A stretch of 64,000 bases of DNA from Brachionus manjavacas (Eukaryota > Rotifera > Eurotatoria > Ploima > Brachionidae). The DNA is taken from contig JAHQIY010000004.1 of NCBI GenBank assembly GCA_019054805.1, forward strand, positions 4,712,001-4,776,000. Reading direction: 5' to 3'. Shown here in pieces: positions 23,605 through 36,400 of this stretch; the stretch's first letter is position 1, and each line of letters starts with the position of its first letter. The position numbers and the translations under genes were made by a program. Below the pieces are notes generated by a model. The model ran no database searches. It was not told where the DNA came from and saw only the letters and a list, made by a program, of their open reading frames with translations.

Positions 23605-25668
23605 ATGCTTCGACTAGGCCGAAAAATTGTTTCTCCATTTGGCAGATTAGCCACACAATCTAAATTCCAACTAAGAAACAAATCTGATGAAAAAGTTAGA
23701 GGCCATGTGATTGGTATTGATTTGGGCACAACCAACTCTTGTGTCGCTGTAATGGAAGGAGCTACTCCAAGAGTATTGGAAAATGCCGAAGGTTTGCGAA
23801 CAACTCCATCGGTGGTTGCTTTCTCAAAGGACGGCGAAAGACTGGTCGGCACTCCAGCCAAACGCCAGGCCGTGACCAACCCAGAAAACACTTTCTACGC
23901 CACCAAACGTTTAATTGGTCGCCGTTTTGAGGACTCTGAAGTAAAAAAAGAGATGCAATCAGTGGCATTCAAAATTGTGAAAGCCTCAAATGGTGATGCC
24001 TGGGTTGAATCAATGGGCAAGATGTACTCGCCATCTCAAATCGGTGCTTTTGTCTTGACCAAAATGAAGGAAACAGCCGAGTCATATTTGAATACACCGA
24101 TCAAAAATGCAGTCATTACAGTACCTGCATACTTTAATGACTCGCAGCGTCAAGCTACCAAGGACGCTGGTCAAATTGCCGGCTTGAACGTGTTGCGTGT
24201 CATCAACGAGCCAACAGCTGCCGCTTTGGCCTATGGTTTGGACAACAAAAAAGACTTGGTTGTGGCTGTGTACGATTTGGGCGGTGGTACTTTTGATATC
24301 TCGATTCTTGAAATGCAAGCTGGTGTCTTTGAGGTCAGATCAACTAATGGCGATACTTTCTTGGGAGGTGAAGACTTTGACAATGCCATTTTGAAGCATT
24401 TGGTAGCTGAATTCAAAAAACAAACCGGTTGTGATGTCAGCAAAGATCCTCAAGCCATGCAAAGATTGCGTGAGGCCGCAGAAAAAGCTAAATGCGAATT
24501 GTCCTCAGGTCTTCAAACAGACATCAATTTGCCATACTTGACCATAGATGCCAGCGGTCCCAAACACATGAACTACAAGCTTACTCGATCTCAGCTGGAA
24601 GCAATAGTAGGACCATACATCAAGCGCACAATTGAGCCGTGCATGAAAGCAATCAAAGATGCCAAGGTGAACAAAGGTGACATAAATGAGATTCTTTTGG
24701 TCGGTGGCATGACTCGCATGCCCAAAGTACAACAAACTGTACAAGAAGTATTCGGAAAAGCAGCAAGCAAATCGGTCAATCCAGACGAAGCTGTGGCCAT
24801 GGGTGCAGCTATTCAGGGCGCTGTTTTGGCTGGTAATGTATCAGATGTTTTGTTGCTTGACGTAACCCCGTTGTCTTTGGGAATTGAAACATTGGGTGGT
24901 GTGTTCACAAAATTAATTAGTCGAAACACGACTATTCCAACCCGAAAAGGACAAATCTTCTCCACCGCTGCCGATGGTCAGACTCAAGTACAAATTAGTG
25001 TATTTCAAGGAGAGCGTGAGATGGCCAAGGACAACAAGATGTTGGGACAGTTTACTCTTATGGGAATCATGCCCGCTCCAAGAGGCGTGCCCAAGATCGA
25101 AGTCACATTTGACATTGACGCCAACGGCATTGTAAATGTATCTGCCAAAGATCAGGCCACTGGCAAAGAACAACAAATTGCTATTCAATCAAGCGGTGGA
25201 TTGAGCAAAGACGATATTGAGAATATGGTCAAGGAATCGGAGAAATACGCCGAAAAGGATAAGAAGAGACGTGAACTGATCGAGGAAATCAACAAAGGAG
25301 AATCGATCTTGCACGACACTGAAACAAAAATGGAAGAATTCAAAGACCAATTACCAAAAGACGAATACGAAAAACTCAAGGAAGGAATTGCTAAGATTAG
25401 AGAAAAGTTAAACGCCATTGATAGAGAAAATGATACCATTGACTCAATCAAGCCAATGGTCGATGAATTCCAAAAAGATTCCCTCAAGTTGTTTGAAATG
25501 GCATACAAAAAAGTAATGAAATAAAAATTGAATAAAAATTTTAGGACTTTTGGTTAAATTAATTTTTTTAAATAGATGCAATCAGCCCGTGAATCAGGAC
25601 AGTCATCTGAACAGCAGTCATCTGAACAACAGTCTTCTGATGAGAAAAAAGACGAAACAAAACAATAA
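23605..25668 (+). CDS. HSPA9: Mitochondrial HSP70 (mortalin)
   Basis: ATP-dependent chaperone of the mitochondrial matrix, the motor of protein import and a folding and iron-sulphur assembly factor. Exons 23605-25512 and 25576-25668, split by a 63-bp intron, give 666 aa, normal for the family. The first 30 residues are basic with Ser/Arg and no acids until the end, a mitochondrial presequence. The ATPase signatures are present: IDLGTTNS (38-45), [12 protein letters not shown] and [13 protein letters not shown]. The substrate domain follows with [15 protein letters not shown]. Without splicing the frame would end KKVMK; removing the intron joins FEMAYKK to a Gln/Ser-rich tail with repeated SSEQQ units ending DEKKDETKQ, the expected variable C-terminus. 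The gene is GC-richer than its surroundings, consistent with high expression. Confidence 0.97.
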
Positions 25669-26339
25669 ATATCTTTGATTTTTAAGATACCTATTAACCG
25701 GATTTATTTTTAAATACTTAGTTAAAAAAAGTCTTTTTTTTAAATTAATTGTTGCTGTTTTGTTAATAATATTGATGACCATGTATTTTTTTTCAAATAA
25801 ACCGATTAAGAAGTTTTTTTTTTTTTTAACAAAAATGATTAAGAAATCAAAAATAAAAACTTGAGAGTTGAATGTTTTTAATTGAGTTTTGGGTTTTTAT
25901 TTTTTGATAAGAATGTCAAACATTTAGTTTTAAAGCTTGAAAATTTTAATGAAATAATAAATAATAAAAATCCAAAAATTGTAATCCAAAACTTTGAAAT
26001 TGAAAATTAAGGGACTATGAATATTTAATGCCACAAAAAAAATAAATACTTACCTCAAATTTAATAAAATTATTCATCAATATATAAAAATTTCAATCGA
26101 TTCAAATAAAATATCAGCTAATTAACTAAAGTTTGGTCGGAAAAATTTTTTTATAAGGAATTTTTTAAAATAAATTTATTTAACTAAGTTTTATTTGCTA
26201 AATTAAAAAAATACCTGTTTTTAGATACAAAATATAAATTCATACAAAAAATTGTTCAATCACAAAAAATCACACAAAAAAGTTCGCTTTAAGTACATGG
26301 AAACTGCTTAAGGAAATAAAGTTGGAAATAGTTTGATTT
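25669..26339. other. Mortalin 3' flank, AT-rich
   Basis: Contains the mortalin 3' UTR with several AATAAA strings (for example near 25795 and 25850) and then featureless AT-rich DNA up to the LINE fragment. Confidence 0.5.
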
Positions 26340-26790
26340 CAATGCCAATTTGAAAACAAGACTTTTTGAAGGGTTTCAATATATCTTCTGAGAAACGGGT
26401 TCCAAGCAGACACTGCAAACTTCAGAAGCGGACGAACGTGCGATTGAGTGAGGCCTATAGTTCCCCGTTCCCAGCCAAGAATGTATGTTTCAGCATGCCT
26501 AGAATTTGGTTGACTTTTGATGCAGTGTGAGCCGACTGTGAGCTGAACTTAAAATCAGGCGTGAGAATGATGCCCAGGTCGCATTCTTCAGAGGTGTTTT
26601 GAAGCTTGACACGAGAGCCATCAATCTTTTTTAGCGTTTAAAGCCTGATTTTTGCTATTAGGTCATTGCTGCCGATATTCATAACCTTAATCATGCTCTC
26701 GTTAGCTTCCATCATCCATGTCCAACACCATTCGGAAACGTGTTTGCCCAGAACGACAATCCTTCAGGAAAAGTTAAATCCGGTCCAGAA
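26340..26790 (-). pseudogene. LINE reverse transcriptase C-terminal fragment
   Basis: The minus strand carries the end of a non-LTR reverse transcriptase. In order it shows WMMEANESMIKVMNIGS, then KIDGSRVKLQNTSEECDLGI, KVNQILGMLKHTF and, in a shifted frame, RPLLKFAVSAWNPFLRRY. This is the well-known block after the catalytic palm in CR1/Jockey-type LINEs (K.M..G, ..DLG, LG..K..F, VRP.LE...W.P). Several stops and a frameshift show decay. The catalytic YxDD box is not present. Base composition is far GC-richer than the surrounding DNA. Confidence 0.75.
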
Positions 26791-27103
26791 GTTGACTATG
26801 GACGCGAACTCTTTTGAGCCTGTAATTTTTATTAGATTGTGTATTTTTTTTATAAATCTCCAGTAGAGGAGTAAAATTTAATAAATTAATATTACAAGAT
26901 AAAAAGTAAAATCCCACCCCAGAAGTTGACTTTGGACGCGTAAGGCCCTGACTGACAATAAAAAACTGTAAAGAACATTATTCAGAATTGAGAAGTTTAA
27001 AAATTTAGTACAAACTAAGATTTATCTAAAAGTGGTCGAAAAAAATGGTTTTAAATTTGACAAAAAATTCCAAGTCATATTTGACATTGACGGCTAATGC
27101 CTC

Positions 27104-27552
27104 AAATTACATAAACTTACATTAAAATACGTAAATTTAGGTATAATCTTTATAAAATGCTTACCGCCAAAAAAATTACGATTTTGGTAAGAAAAATTAA
27201 AAATTGGCTTCTTTTCCAAAATATTTAATTAATTTTATTTTGGAAAATTTTAAAAAAATTCAACAATCTTTACCGTTTCTTGCTTAATTTAACGTGAAAT
27301 TACACAATTTTTGGTAAAATTTAAAAAAGTTTAAAAAAAAAAAAAATTAATTTTATAATTTTTTAGGCTTCAGAGTAAAGATATTTGAAGAAAATATGGA
27401 TCCCAAAATACATAATCAGATTTTTCTGATTTTTGTCAAGAAAAGAAGCCAATTTTTAATTTTTCTTACCAAAATCGTAATTTTTTTGGCCATAAGCATT
27501 TTAGAACGATTTTACCTAAATTTACCTAATTTAATGTAAGTTTATGTAATTT
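27104..27552. repeat. Foldback element with ~113-bp arms
   Basis: Left arm 27104-27216 and right arm 27440-27552 are inverted copies. They share TTACATAAACTTACATTAAA and, innermost, AAAAATTGGCTTCTTTTC, with few differences over about 113 bp around a 223-bp spacer rich in AT. Weaker similarity continues outward to about 27081 and 27590. No coding capacity. Its right side directly abuts the mariner relic, so it may be a nested insertion or the element's own repeat. Confidence 0.75.
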
Positions 27553-27590
27553 TACGTAGAATTACATATCCTTACCGACTAATATTTATG

Positions 27591-27805
27591 TCGGTCCATC
27601 TAGATCACCCGACTTGAAACCCATGCGATTTTTTTATGGGGATATCTAAAGGAAAAATTTACGCATAAATGTCTCATTCAAATGATCAATTTAAGACTCT
27701 GATTGAAAGAGTAATTAAATCTTTAAATACAAAAATTTATGAAAATATGACAAAAAGATGTAGCACAGTTTGAGAGAATTAAGGTAAACATATTGAATAA
27801 AGTTT
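27591..27805 (+). pseudogene. Tc1/mariner transposase C-terminal relic
   Basis: Read on the plus strand with frameshifts: PSRSPDLKP, then FLWGYLKEKFTHK in another frame, then SHSNDQFKTLIERVIKSLNT, NMTKRCSTV and GKHIE. The order S-P-D-L-x-P, F-x-W-G-x-L-K-x-K, then R-C and G-x-H-I-E is the C-terminal signature of Tc1/mariner-type transposases targeting TA. At least two frameshifts and several stops are present. The DDE residues upstream of SPDL are missing. A TGATCACCCTGTATAA string near 28200, common at mariner ends, may mark the far end. Confidence 0.65.
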
Positions 27806-27945
27806 TTTTTTAAAAAAATCTCTGATCTTTGCTGTTTGTTTTATGCGATCTGAGGGAAAAACGATTAAAAAACAGCATAAAAACGTGATTGTTTTAACGC
27901 GTTAAAACGGTAAAAAAACGGAATAAAACGCAATTTAATATATAT

Positions 27946-28006
27946 TTTTTATTTTATTTATTTATTTATTTATTTATTTCAATGAACGCCTTAAAGGCGA
28001 TGTTAA
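27946..28006 (-). repeat. AAATA microsatellite with hairpin (LINE tail-like)
   Basis: On the minus strand, ATCGCCTTTAAGGCGTTCA TTGAAAT is followed by about six AAAT/AAATA units. The hairpin GCCTTTAAGGC matches the element at 20341-20372 in position and sequence. This arrangement is typical of LINE 3' ends primed on their own tail. Confidence 0.55.
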
Positions 28007-30247
28007 TAAAAATTTAGAAAATAAAATGTAATAAATAATTCACTCTTTTTTTTAATTTTTAATACTTCATTGCTTTTTTTCTAGTTTTAACGCACTAAAA
28101 TAATCACGTTTTTTTGATGTTTTTTTTATTTTTTTTTTCTCTCGGGGACAAATTTGCTTTGTTAAAAATCAATTCAAATTTAAAATATGGTAGTTACTTT
28201 TTGATCACCCTGTATAAGTTTAAATCGGACTTTTATTTCTGCAATGAAAAAAATTATAGTTTACTACAAATACAATTTGTTTTGGTATATAACCTGCAGA
28301 CACAAAAAGAATGTTCAAAACGATGAGAAGATTAATCAAAAACTTCGAGGAAAATTTCGAGGTTATTTAAATACCTAGGTTAGATTACTTAGTATGTGCT
28401 TTTAGAAGATCAGATAATGAACCTTGAAAAATTTGTAAATTAAAAAAAAAGTGAAGTTCATATCACTTTCTTTTTTTAAATCATAATTTATTAGACTAAT
28501 TTGTTACAACTATCAAAACTTTTTAATTATCAAATCTTAAGATAACATTTAAAAATAAAGTTGTGAAAGATCAATCATTTAGAATTTTTTTAATCTTAAT
28601 GGTCAAAAAAATATTTCTTATAAATTAAAAGTGGAAAAAATTCCCAGCTTCCCAAAAAATTCCACATCATCCAATATTTAATTAGAATGAAATAACTCCA
28701 AAATTTCCATTTACATGAACCCAGTAAAGTTTAAAAAATGCAAGAATAATTCTCTGACTTTTATATCCAAGTTTATTACTTATAATTATTAAAAACGCGG
28801 AAAATTTAATCTTGTAAATAAAAATGAATTGTAATAAACTTTTCGTCAGCTGAAGAAAAATCGACACTTTTTTCACAATCATTAATTTAAACCCGCACTA
28901 TTACCTAGGATCGAAATATTTAAAATAAAAAACTATTTTTACTTATTAATTTAATTTTTAGATTTTTTTTTCAAGCTAATTTTAACCCCGCACCATAACT
29001 CATCCAATTTTGACCTCTAGTTAAATTTTTTATTTTTTTAATGTGGGGTCAAGGAAGAATTTTAGGTGTTTGATCCAGCGTTTTTGCATGTTTTTTAGTT
29101 TTAACGCCGTAATTATGCGTGAAAAAGCGCATATCTATATACGTATCCCAAGGTAATCCAAATGGTCTACGGTATTAGCAAAATTTACAGTAACTGATTT
29201 GATTTTGACCGATTACCGAAATTTTTGGGAAATGTTGATTTTGATTTTATTGATATTCGGGCCAACTTGGACAATTTATAAATTGTAAACACATCTAAAC
29301 TTGAAGTATGATTTAAACAAACCAAGAGTCTTAAAAAAATTTTAGTAACAAGAAGAATCGTGTTCCATGTCCAGTAAATGAAAAAATTATGTCGATATAT
29401 TGGTATAATTTAATAGTGATTTTTTTGAAATTTAGTTGAGTGATAAAAACTTTTTCTGATGAGAATTTTCTGAAATTAAATTAATTTGATGTAAATTATG
29501 TGTCTGAATTTTTAAAGAAGTTAAAATAAATCTTTACTTCTGGGAAATCCCTTTAAATTAAACTTTAAAGATATAGTTTTGGATTATTTTAAAAAAATTT
29601 TAATTTAATTTGAATTTCTTTATTTTAGATAAAATTCGATTTTAAAAATACACAATCTTAGTTTTTATTTGAATAAATCAAATAAAGCAGTAAACACAAA
29701 GTTACCCCCGGCAGCGATTTAACTTTTTTTTTTATTAAATTGAATTAATACTTTTTTAATTTCGCCTAAATATTATTCTAAATTAAAAAATACCAAGGTA
29801 AATTGAAAAAAAATAGGATCTTTTAAAACTATTTTCTGCTGCTTATCTAGTTCCGTATAAAAAGTAAAATAAATCACTGCAGATCATTGAAATTTTTATA
29901 ACCTTGATTTTTTATAATTTTGTTTAAAACAAATTAGTAGCGCTACATTTTATTTTTTTAATTTGCACGTTTCATTTATTCATTCGATTCCAAAATTATT
30001 TAGAAAAAATAAAACGATCAAAGACTTGTTTAAATTATATCATTTTCACTGGAAAATCAAAATTACTTTTTTGTATTATGTAACTTGAGTAGCGTTTTGA
30101 ATTTAATTTAAATATTATTGAATAAAGCTAAATTTAGAATATTTTCTAGTATAGCGATGATTTCATAAGCTAAAGCATAATTTCATGATTTAAAACAGTT
30201 TCTTTTTATAGATCAAAACATGCTTGATGAAATTTAAAAACTAAAAG
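28007..30247. other. AT-rich stretch, no gene recognised
   Basis: No convincing coding frame. Two similar GC-containing strings, CCCGCACTATTACCT near 28890 and CCCCGCACCATAACTCATCC near 28985, repeat directly about 95 bp apart. Upstream exons of the orphan exon pair at 30248-30498 may be hidden here. Confidence 0.4.
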
Positions 30248-30498
30248 CGAGTCATTACTATAAGAAATCACTTAAGCTTTGGCGTTACACTTGGCGCTTC
30301 AGATTTTCCAACACACAGGATCCTGAGTTTTCACAATACAACTGGTAAATCAAGCTTTATTTATTTTTGATTTTAATTTTTGATCCTAAACAAGAACACT
30401 TAGTTTCTCAGGAACCTTATCATTTTTCAGAAAGTATTCGCATGCATGACCCGGAGCTATTTTGGCTCGTAGAACAGACGTGCACATACTTGAGTTAG
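30248..30498 (+). CDS. Orphan 3' exon pair, gene unknown
   Basis: Two exons (about 30248-30344 and 30431-30498) separated by an 86-bp GT-AG intron with a good acceptor TTTTTCAG. They join in phase 1 to read LSFGVTLGASDFPTHRI, LSFHNTTE, then SIRMHDPELFWLVEQ and a stop at 30496-30498. Composition is strikingly unlike the AT-rich flanks, and a frame running cleanly through both sides of a consensus intron is unlikely by chance. The start of the first exon is uncertain: acceptors at ...AAAAG before 30248 or TTAAG before 30277 are both possible. No known family recognised; it should be the 3' end of a plus-strand gene. Confidence 0.4.
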
Positions 30499-33400
30499 TT
30501 TATCAGATAAAAGAAAATGGATATGATGATAAGATAGTTCTAATCGAATCAGTATTTTGCAAATAGATCCAGGCATTATTCGAATTGTTAAAAAAACAAA
30601 TGGGAGTTATCAACACTGCCTGAATAAGAACAATATTCTTCACCTAATTATTTGAATTTTTTTCAAGTTTTCTCTAGTTTAACTGACCGAATTTAATTTG
30701 AATTTAGACCGTAGTCCAATTAATATATTGAACCTTAAAAAATCGGGCATTTGCAACAAATATTCCCAATATGTTTGATAGCCGAATCTTTTTATTTCTA
30801 ATTTGGTTAACTCAATGAGAAAATTTATCATTAGTTTCTTTTTTCTAATAATTATCGACCCAATATGGCTAATTAGATTCGAATGATTTATCTTTTTTCT
30901 TTCAATTTAATAAAATAAAAATTCTATTTTTTTATTTTTTTTAAATTCAAAAACAAAACTTGTCTTTAGACTTCTTGAGAATGAACTTGATTTTTCGAGC
31001 TTTTTTCAAAACCTGAATTACTTAATATTAAGCAATTTTTAAAAAACAAAATTTTAATAAATTGTCTTGATAAAAAGCTACGGACACTCGAGGGAAAAAA
31101 TTTTTGTTTATCCTGTTAATTAAATTAAGAGAATATTGAATAAACAAAAGAAATTTTTCCAAGTCAAGAGTCCTTAAACACTTTCGTTAAAAATTTTAGA
31201 TTGTGACAAAAATATTTCTTTTAAATTACTAAGTGCTCAAAATTAATTAAATAAATTTTTTATTCAATTTTTTGTTTAATTTGAATTTTTTAATTCATTT
31301 TTCAATTTTTCGTTTTATTTAGTTTTGATAAAATATTTAAAACAATGATTTTTTTTATCTTATTTCTAATTATTAAAAAATATTTTGAATTTTGCAATTA
31401 ATTAATTATAAAACAATAAATAGTTCTGTCATTTGAAGAAATTCTGTGTTTAAAAAATTAGTTATTAGATTTTTAATTAAAACGAAACAAAATGAATTTA
31501 ATTTAAAATTTTTCAGATTAAGTGAGAGTCTATGAAGAAATTAAAGTGAAAAATAAGTTAGTCTAATCTTTAAATTATCCCTTTCAATTAAAGCTTATTA
31601 CCTAACGAATTAAATAATTTTTTTGTCATGATTTAGATTTTATTTTGTTATTAAGTATTAATTAAAAAAATGGCTAATTGAAAAAAATTTATTTTGATTT
31701 ATCTCTATTTTAAGAGATGATACTATGAGAGAAAAAAATTAGGGTTTTGGCCAAACTAATTTCGTTCTTAGTTCTCATCCATAAAACCTATGAACCCAAC
31801 ACAATTAAAGAAATTTACGCTCTCAACTAATTTTGATAATTTCATTTTTTCTTAACCCAATTTAAAGAATAAATTTTAAAATATTTTTAAGACTTGCATT
31901 TTTTTTTCAATAAGTTCTAAATTGAATTCGTACAAAATTCAATAAAGATGCGGAATATTTTCCTTATTGAGTTAAGTTAATTCAAAACAAATCAAAGTGT
32001 GACTTTCTTAGTCTTTAGATTAAGGGCTCTTTACAACCAAATAATTTATTATTTAATTTTGATCAAATATTCTAAAAAATAGATTTTTTTTTTCAAATTT
32101 CTATTTATTTTAATAATATTGTTTAAAACAGGGGTTGTTTGGAAAGAAATTTTCAATATGTTTTTCGTTTCTAGTATTTAGAAATACTCTATTAGATTTT
32201 TTAAATTTGTTCAAATGATAGGTAATTATATTTCTTAATAAGACAAGGGTGTTTTTTAGGAATAAAATTTGGAAAAAAAATTACTTAATTTTACTTTGAT
32301 TGATCCCAGTTTAAAAAAATGATGTTCTAATAATAAGCAGAAATCTGAATATCTTTTAATTTGATTAATTTTCGTGTGTTTTTTTATCCTCTAAATACCA
32401 ATTCTCTTAATGAAAGTTCTTATATAATTTTTGATCTTAGAATCATCTGCTGAGTATTTCGCTCAATATTACATAAATCGTGGAATCCTAATTCATTTGA
32501 AATGACATGAAAAATTATGAAGCTAAGGCTCTTAAAGCTTTCATTATCTTGCAATAAGTTTTTTGAGCATCGAATGCTCAATTAAATTGCTGAAAAGCTA
32601 TGAAATGAAATTTAAGATTTTTTTTTGGATTGTAAATGATTTGAATTTATTCTTAAGATTAAGAGTAATTTAGACCGTTTTGTATTCAAGGTATAAATAT
32701 ATTTTTCAGATATTAAATGTGTTATTTTAAAATGTCATCAGCTAAACAAATAACAAATACTTAGATTTTGTGATTGACAAAATGATCATTTATCGATTTT
32801 TCACTAGATGATTCATTTTTGGATCTAAAATCATGATTGAACAATTCAATAAATTAATTAAACATTTTTGGATTTTCTAAATTCCTTTTTCTTTTAGTTT
32901 AAAATCAAAATAAAGTCAATGTTAAGTGTTAAAATAGAAAAAAAATTAGCTAAATTATAAAAAAATAAAAAATTGTTTTATAATCGAGGCTTATTTGTTC
33001 CTTAATCCTAACCCTTTAGGTTAAAACTCTATTAATTTAGATCATCAAATTTTTAATATATATCTCTTTATCTAATTTTAATTTTCTATATTTGTACTTT
33101 TTCGAATGAATGTACCGTAGATCCTGGAAAATTTGTCAGGGTTTTTTATTTTGATTGTATGATTCTTTTTCTGAATTATCTTTCTCAATGATGATAATTA
33201 AATTCAAAGCTTCTGAATTATTAATATATGGAAAAATTAAATTCTAGTATTTGTTCGACATTAGTCAGCATTTACGCTAATTAAAAAACTCAGTTTTTGG
33301 TGTAAATAGAACAATCAAATTTATGAAAAACATTTTTAAATTTTGATAATGTTATTTTTTCATTATGTTTTATATTTCTTTTCAGTTGAATTAAATTCAA

Positions 33401-36400
33401 TAGCCGTTTTTTAAGTTATAATCTTGATAAAAAATTAATTACGTGTAAAAGACATTAGCAAAGCAAAATTTTTGCGATAGTTTATGATTTAAAAACGAAA
33501 TGCTGATCGTTTGAATAATTTTAATTTTTCGTAAAAAATATATTGTGTACATTTTTTTTATCTAATATGTAAATGTAAGTTTCCTGAGGTGAAAATCAAA
33601 TATATTAAAGACTGTAAATCTTTATTAAATTATCAAATTTATTCAAATATTTATTTTTCAAATTTATTCTCTATAAAAATTCAAACTAAACTGAGCTCTG
33701 TCTATATTATCCAAGGTAGTTATTTTTAATGGTATATCCTTTAGTTTATTTTTATCTACTATGTTTTCAGGGTAATTTTTCGTTTTCCTTTTTAAGGTAA
33801 AATAAAGAATCTAAATAATGTTTTGTATCATCAAAAAATTAAATTTCACAATATTCTCAACTAAAAATTTATTTTATTTTAATTTATGTCATAAATTGGA
33901 AAATACTTGACTAAAGTTTATTTTATAAGGATTTAATTTAAATAAATAAAAAATTCTTAAAAAAAAAAGTTATATCATTTAGTTAACATTGAACCGTTCT
34001 AATTAGATAGGACAAAATAAACAACTCAATTTTTTTTAACTTACTCTTTTAAGAATTCCTTTGAAAAATAACACAAAAATATTTTATAAGTTTCAGAGCT
34101 TGATAGGTTTAGGTCTAAATAATTAACTAAATCAATGCCTAAAATCTGCATTTAGAAATTATTTTATAGATTCTAGATGACGCAAAGCATAAAAAGTAAT
34201 TGGATCTTTTTATGCTTTTTCGAACAAATATTTTAAAAATTTAGTAAAATTTAAACTAGCTGAAGTTAATTAATTATTTACGATTAAAATGATCTATTGT
34301 TATAGGGAAAATTGTATTATCATGATAAAAATTTTAAATTAAAATTTTAGTAGAATTTGCTCAAAGAGTTTCTTGCAAAGTATAGTAAATTTTTAAACTT
34401 AAAGAAAAATTTAATCGAATGCGGAAAATATTCAGATGTTTAAAGATTTTAATTTTTTTTCAAAAAGTAACCAGTTGTGACAAAATCGTAATTTTTTTTT
34501 TGTTCAAAATTCTTGATTTTTTAAATAACCCGATCAGTTTTACTTGTTTAAAATCAAAAAATTAAAATTTTATTTAATTCTTCTTTAAACTTTATTAGAC
34601 TAAACTTTATGTTGTTTTTACTTTTGAATTTTATAAAATAAAGTTTATTTGACTATTACGATCTCTTTGGTACATAATCCCAAATCATCATGATCAAATT
34701 CGTTCCAAAAACATACCAGCTTAGTAATTGGCGTTATGCCCACCCATTTTGATATTCAAAAAAATTGACCTTAGAAATAATATTGAATCCAAGATTAAAT
34801 CAAGCTTTAAAAAATAAATAAATCTAGATCCAGAGTTGTTTGACTTAGATAGCTTTTTTTTGTTGTTGTTAATTTTTTCATTTTCAAAATAAAATAAAAA
34901 TAATATGTATTAGAAGCGATTATGTATTTTGAATTATAATTATATTAAAATTTAATTGCTAAGTCTACCCGTTTAGGGCTAGTGTTTTTACTAATATTCA
35001 AAAAGTTATGATTGTTAAATCAAACAAAATATCGGCAAAATATCAACTCAAGAAAAATTTTATTTTCTTTAGAGAAATTTAAAAACATACATTTACATTA
35101 CATTTGAATTTGAAATTTTTAAATCATAAACAAATAATGGAAATGTTATGATCGTCAATTTAGATCAAAAATGTGTTATTTTTTCAATTTTATTAGATTT
35201 AAAAAGATCATCAATAGAAATTTGTTCTAGAGATTGAAATTTTTTTATAAATTTTTTTAAAATTATAATCTACTCCTATTTTTATTTTTATGCGTAAATT
35301 TTTTGATTTAATTAAAAATTTATTTTTTAAAACAGACTAAAGAATTGAGTAAGAATCATAACTATTAAGACGAGGTATCCTTTGGGCTAAAGTATTTAAA
35401 AAAAAATTGTAAAAGGTCAAATTGCTCGATTTTTTTGGCCTTTTCAAAAACTAAAGGTCCAAATAAACGTATCTCAATTTTATTAATTTAGATTTTATGA
35501 CTATTGAAAGTCAATAGGATCCTCGTTTCATTATTTGAAATAAATAGGATCAAATCACTTGACATGACAATGGTTAAATTTTCAAGTCAAAGCGGTTTTA
35601 TAAAAGATTATCATGATTTTATTTATTCATTTGAATTTTTTACCAAGCTGACATTTTTTTAACCCAAAACATGATAAATTTTTCAGCTAAGACTGTATCA
35701 CATGTTTTGCTTCTTGTGTTTGTATGGAGACAAATGATTGTTTGCTTTGAGTTTTTGATCAAAGCCTCATCATTTTTAGATGTCATTCAAACCAAATTTG
35801 ATTTTGTTTGGTTTCAATTATTTAAATATGCGAACTGAGCAAACACTAGAAATCGAACTTCGTAAAATGTTTATCAAGGAAATTTACTCTTATTGATATT
35901 TAAGCGAAATTTTTTTCTTTCAGTCTCATAAATTTAAAGCAAAACACTGACCTGTTGATCATGTGCAAATTATTTTCTAAAAACTCTACATAGAGTCCTT
36001 AGAGGAATTCTGTTAGCGGATGACTGTTTTTAATTAACAAAAATCATGCCAAATTTTTCCAAATTTTCAAGAGACATGATTTAATAAAAAAATATTATAA
36101 ATTGACTTTAAAAAAATCTCTGCGATCGAATGCACAAATCTTTTCAGTCCCTAGTTTTAGAGTTCAATTCAAGAATTGGATAAACACAATTTAGACTATT
36201 TTCAAAACGTTTTGTCGAAATATCATTTGCATTTTTGTATCGCTTTTTTTTTCTTAAATTCAATTCCCATCGATCAGAAATTTGATATTTCTAATTTAAA
36301 CTTTGTTTTTCAAATTAGATTGTCACTTAGGATTATATTTGATTTGAGTTTAATAATAATACAACAAATTAAAAGGGTTCGGAAAAAAATGTGCACTTTT

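Noticed and set aside
23571..25508. Several antisense and shifted frames across mortalin
   Set aside because: They are shadows of the strongly conserved HSPA9 frame and show no independent similarity.
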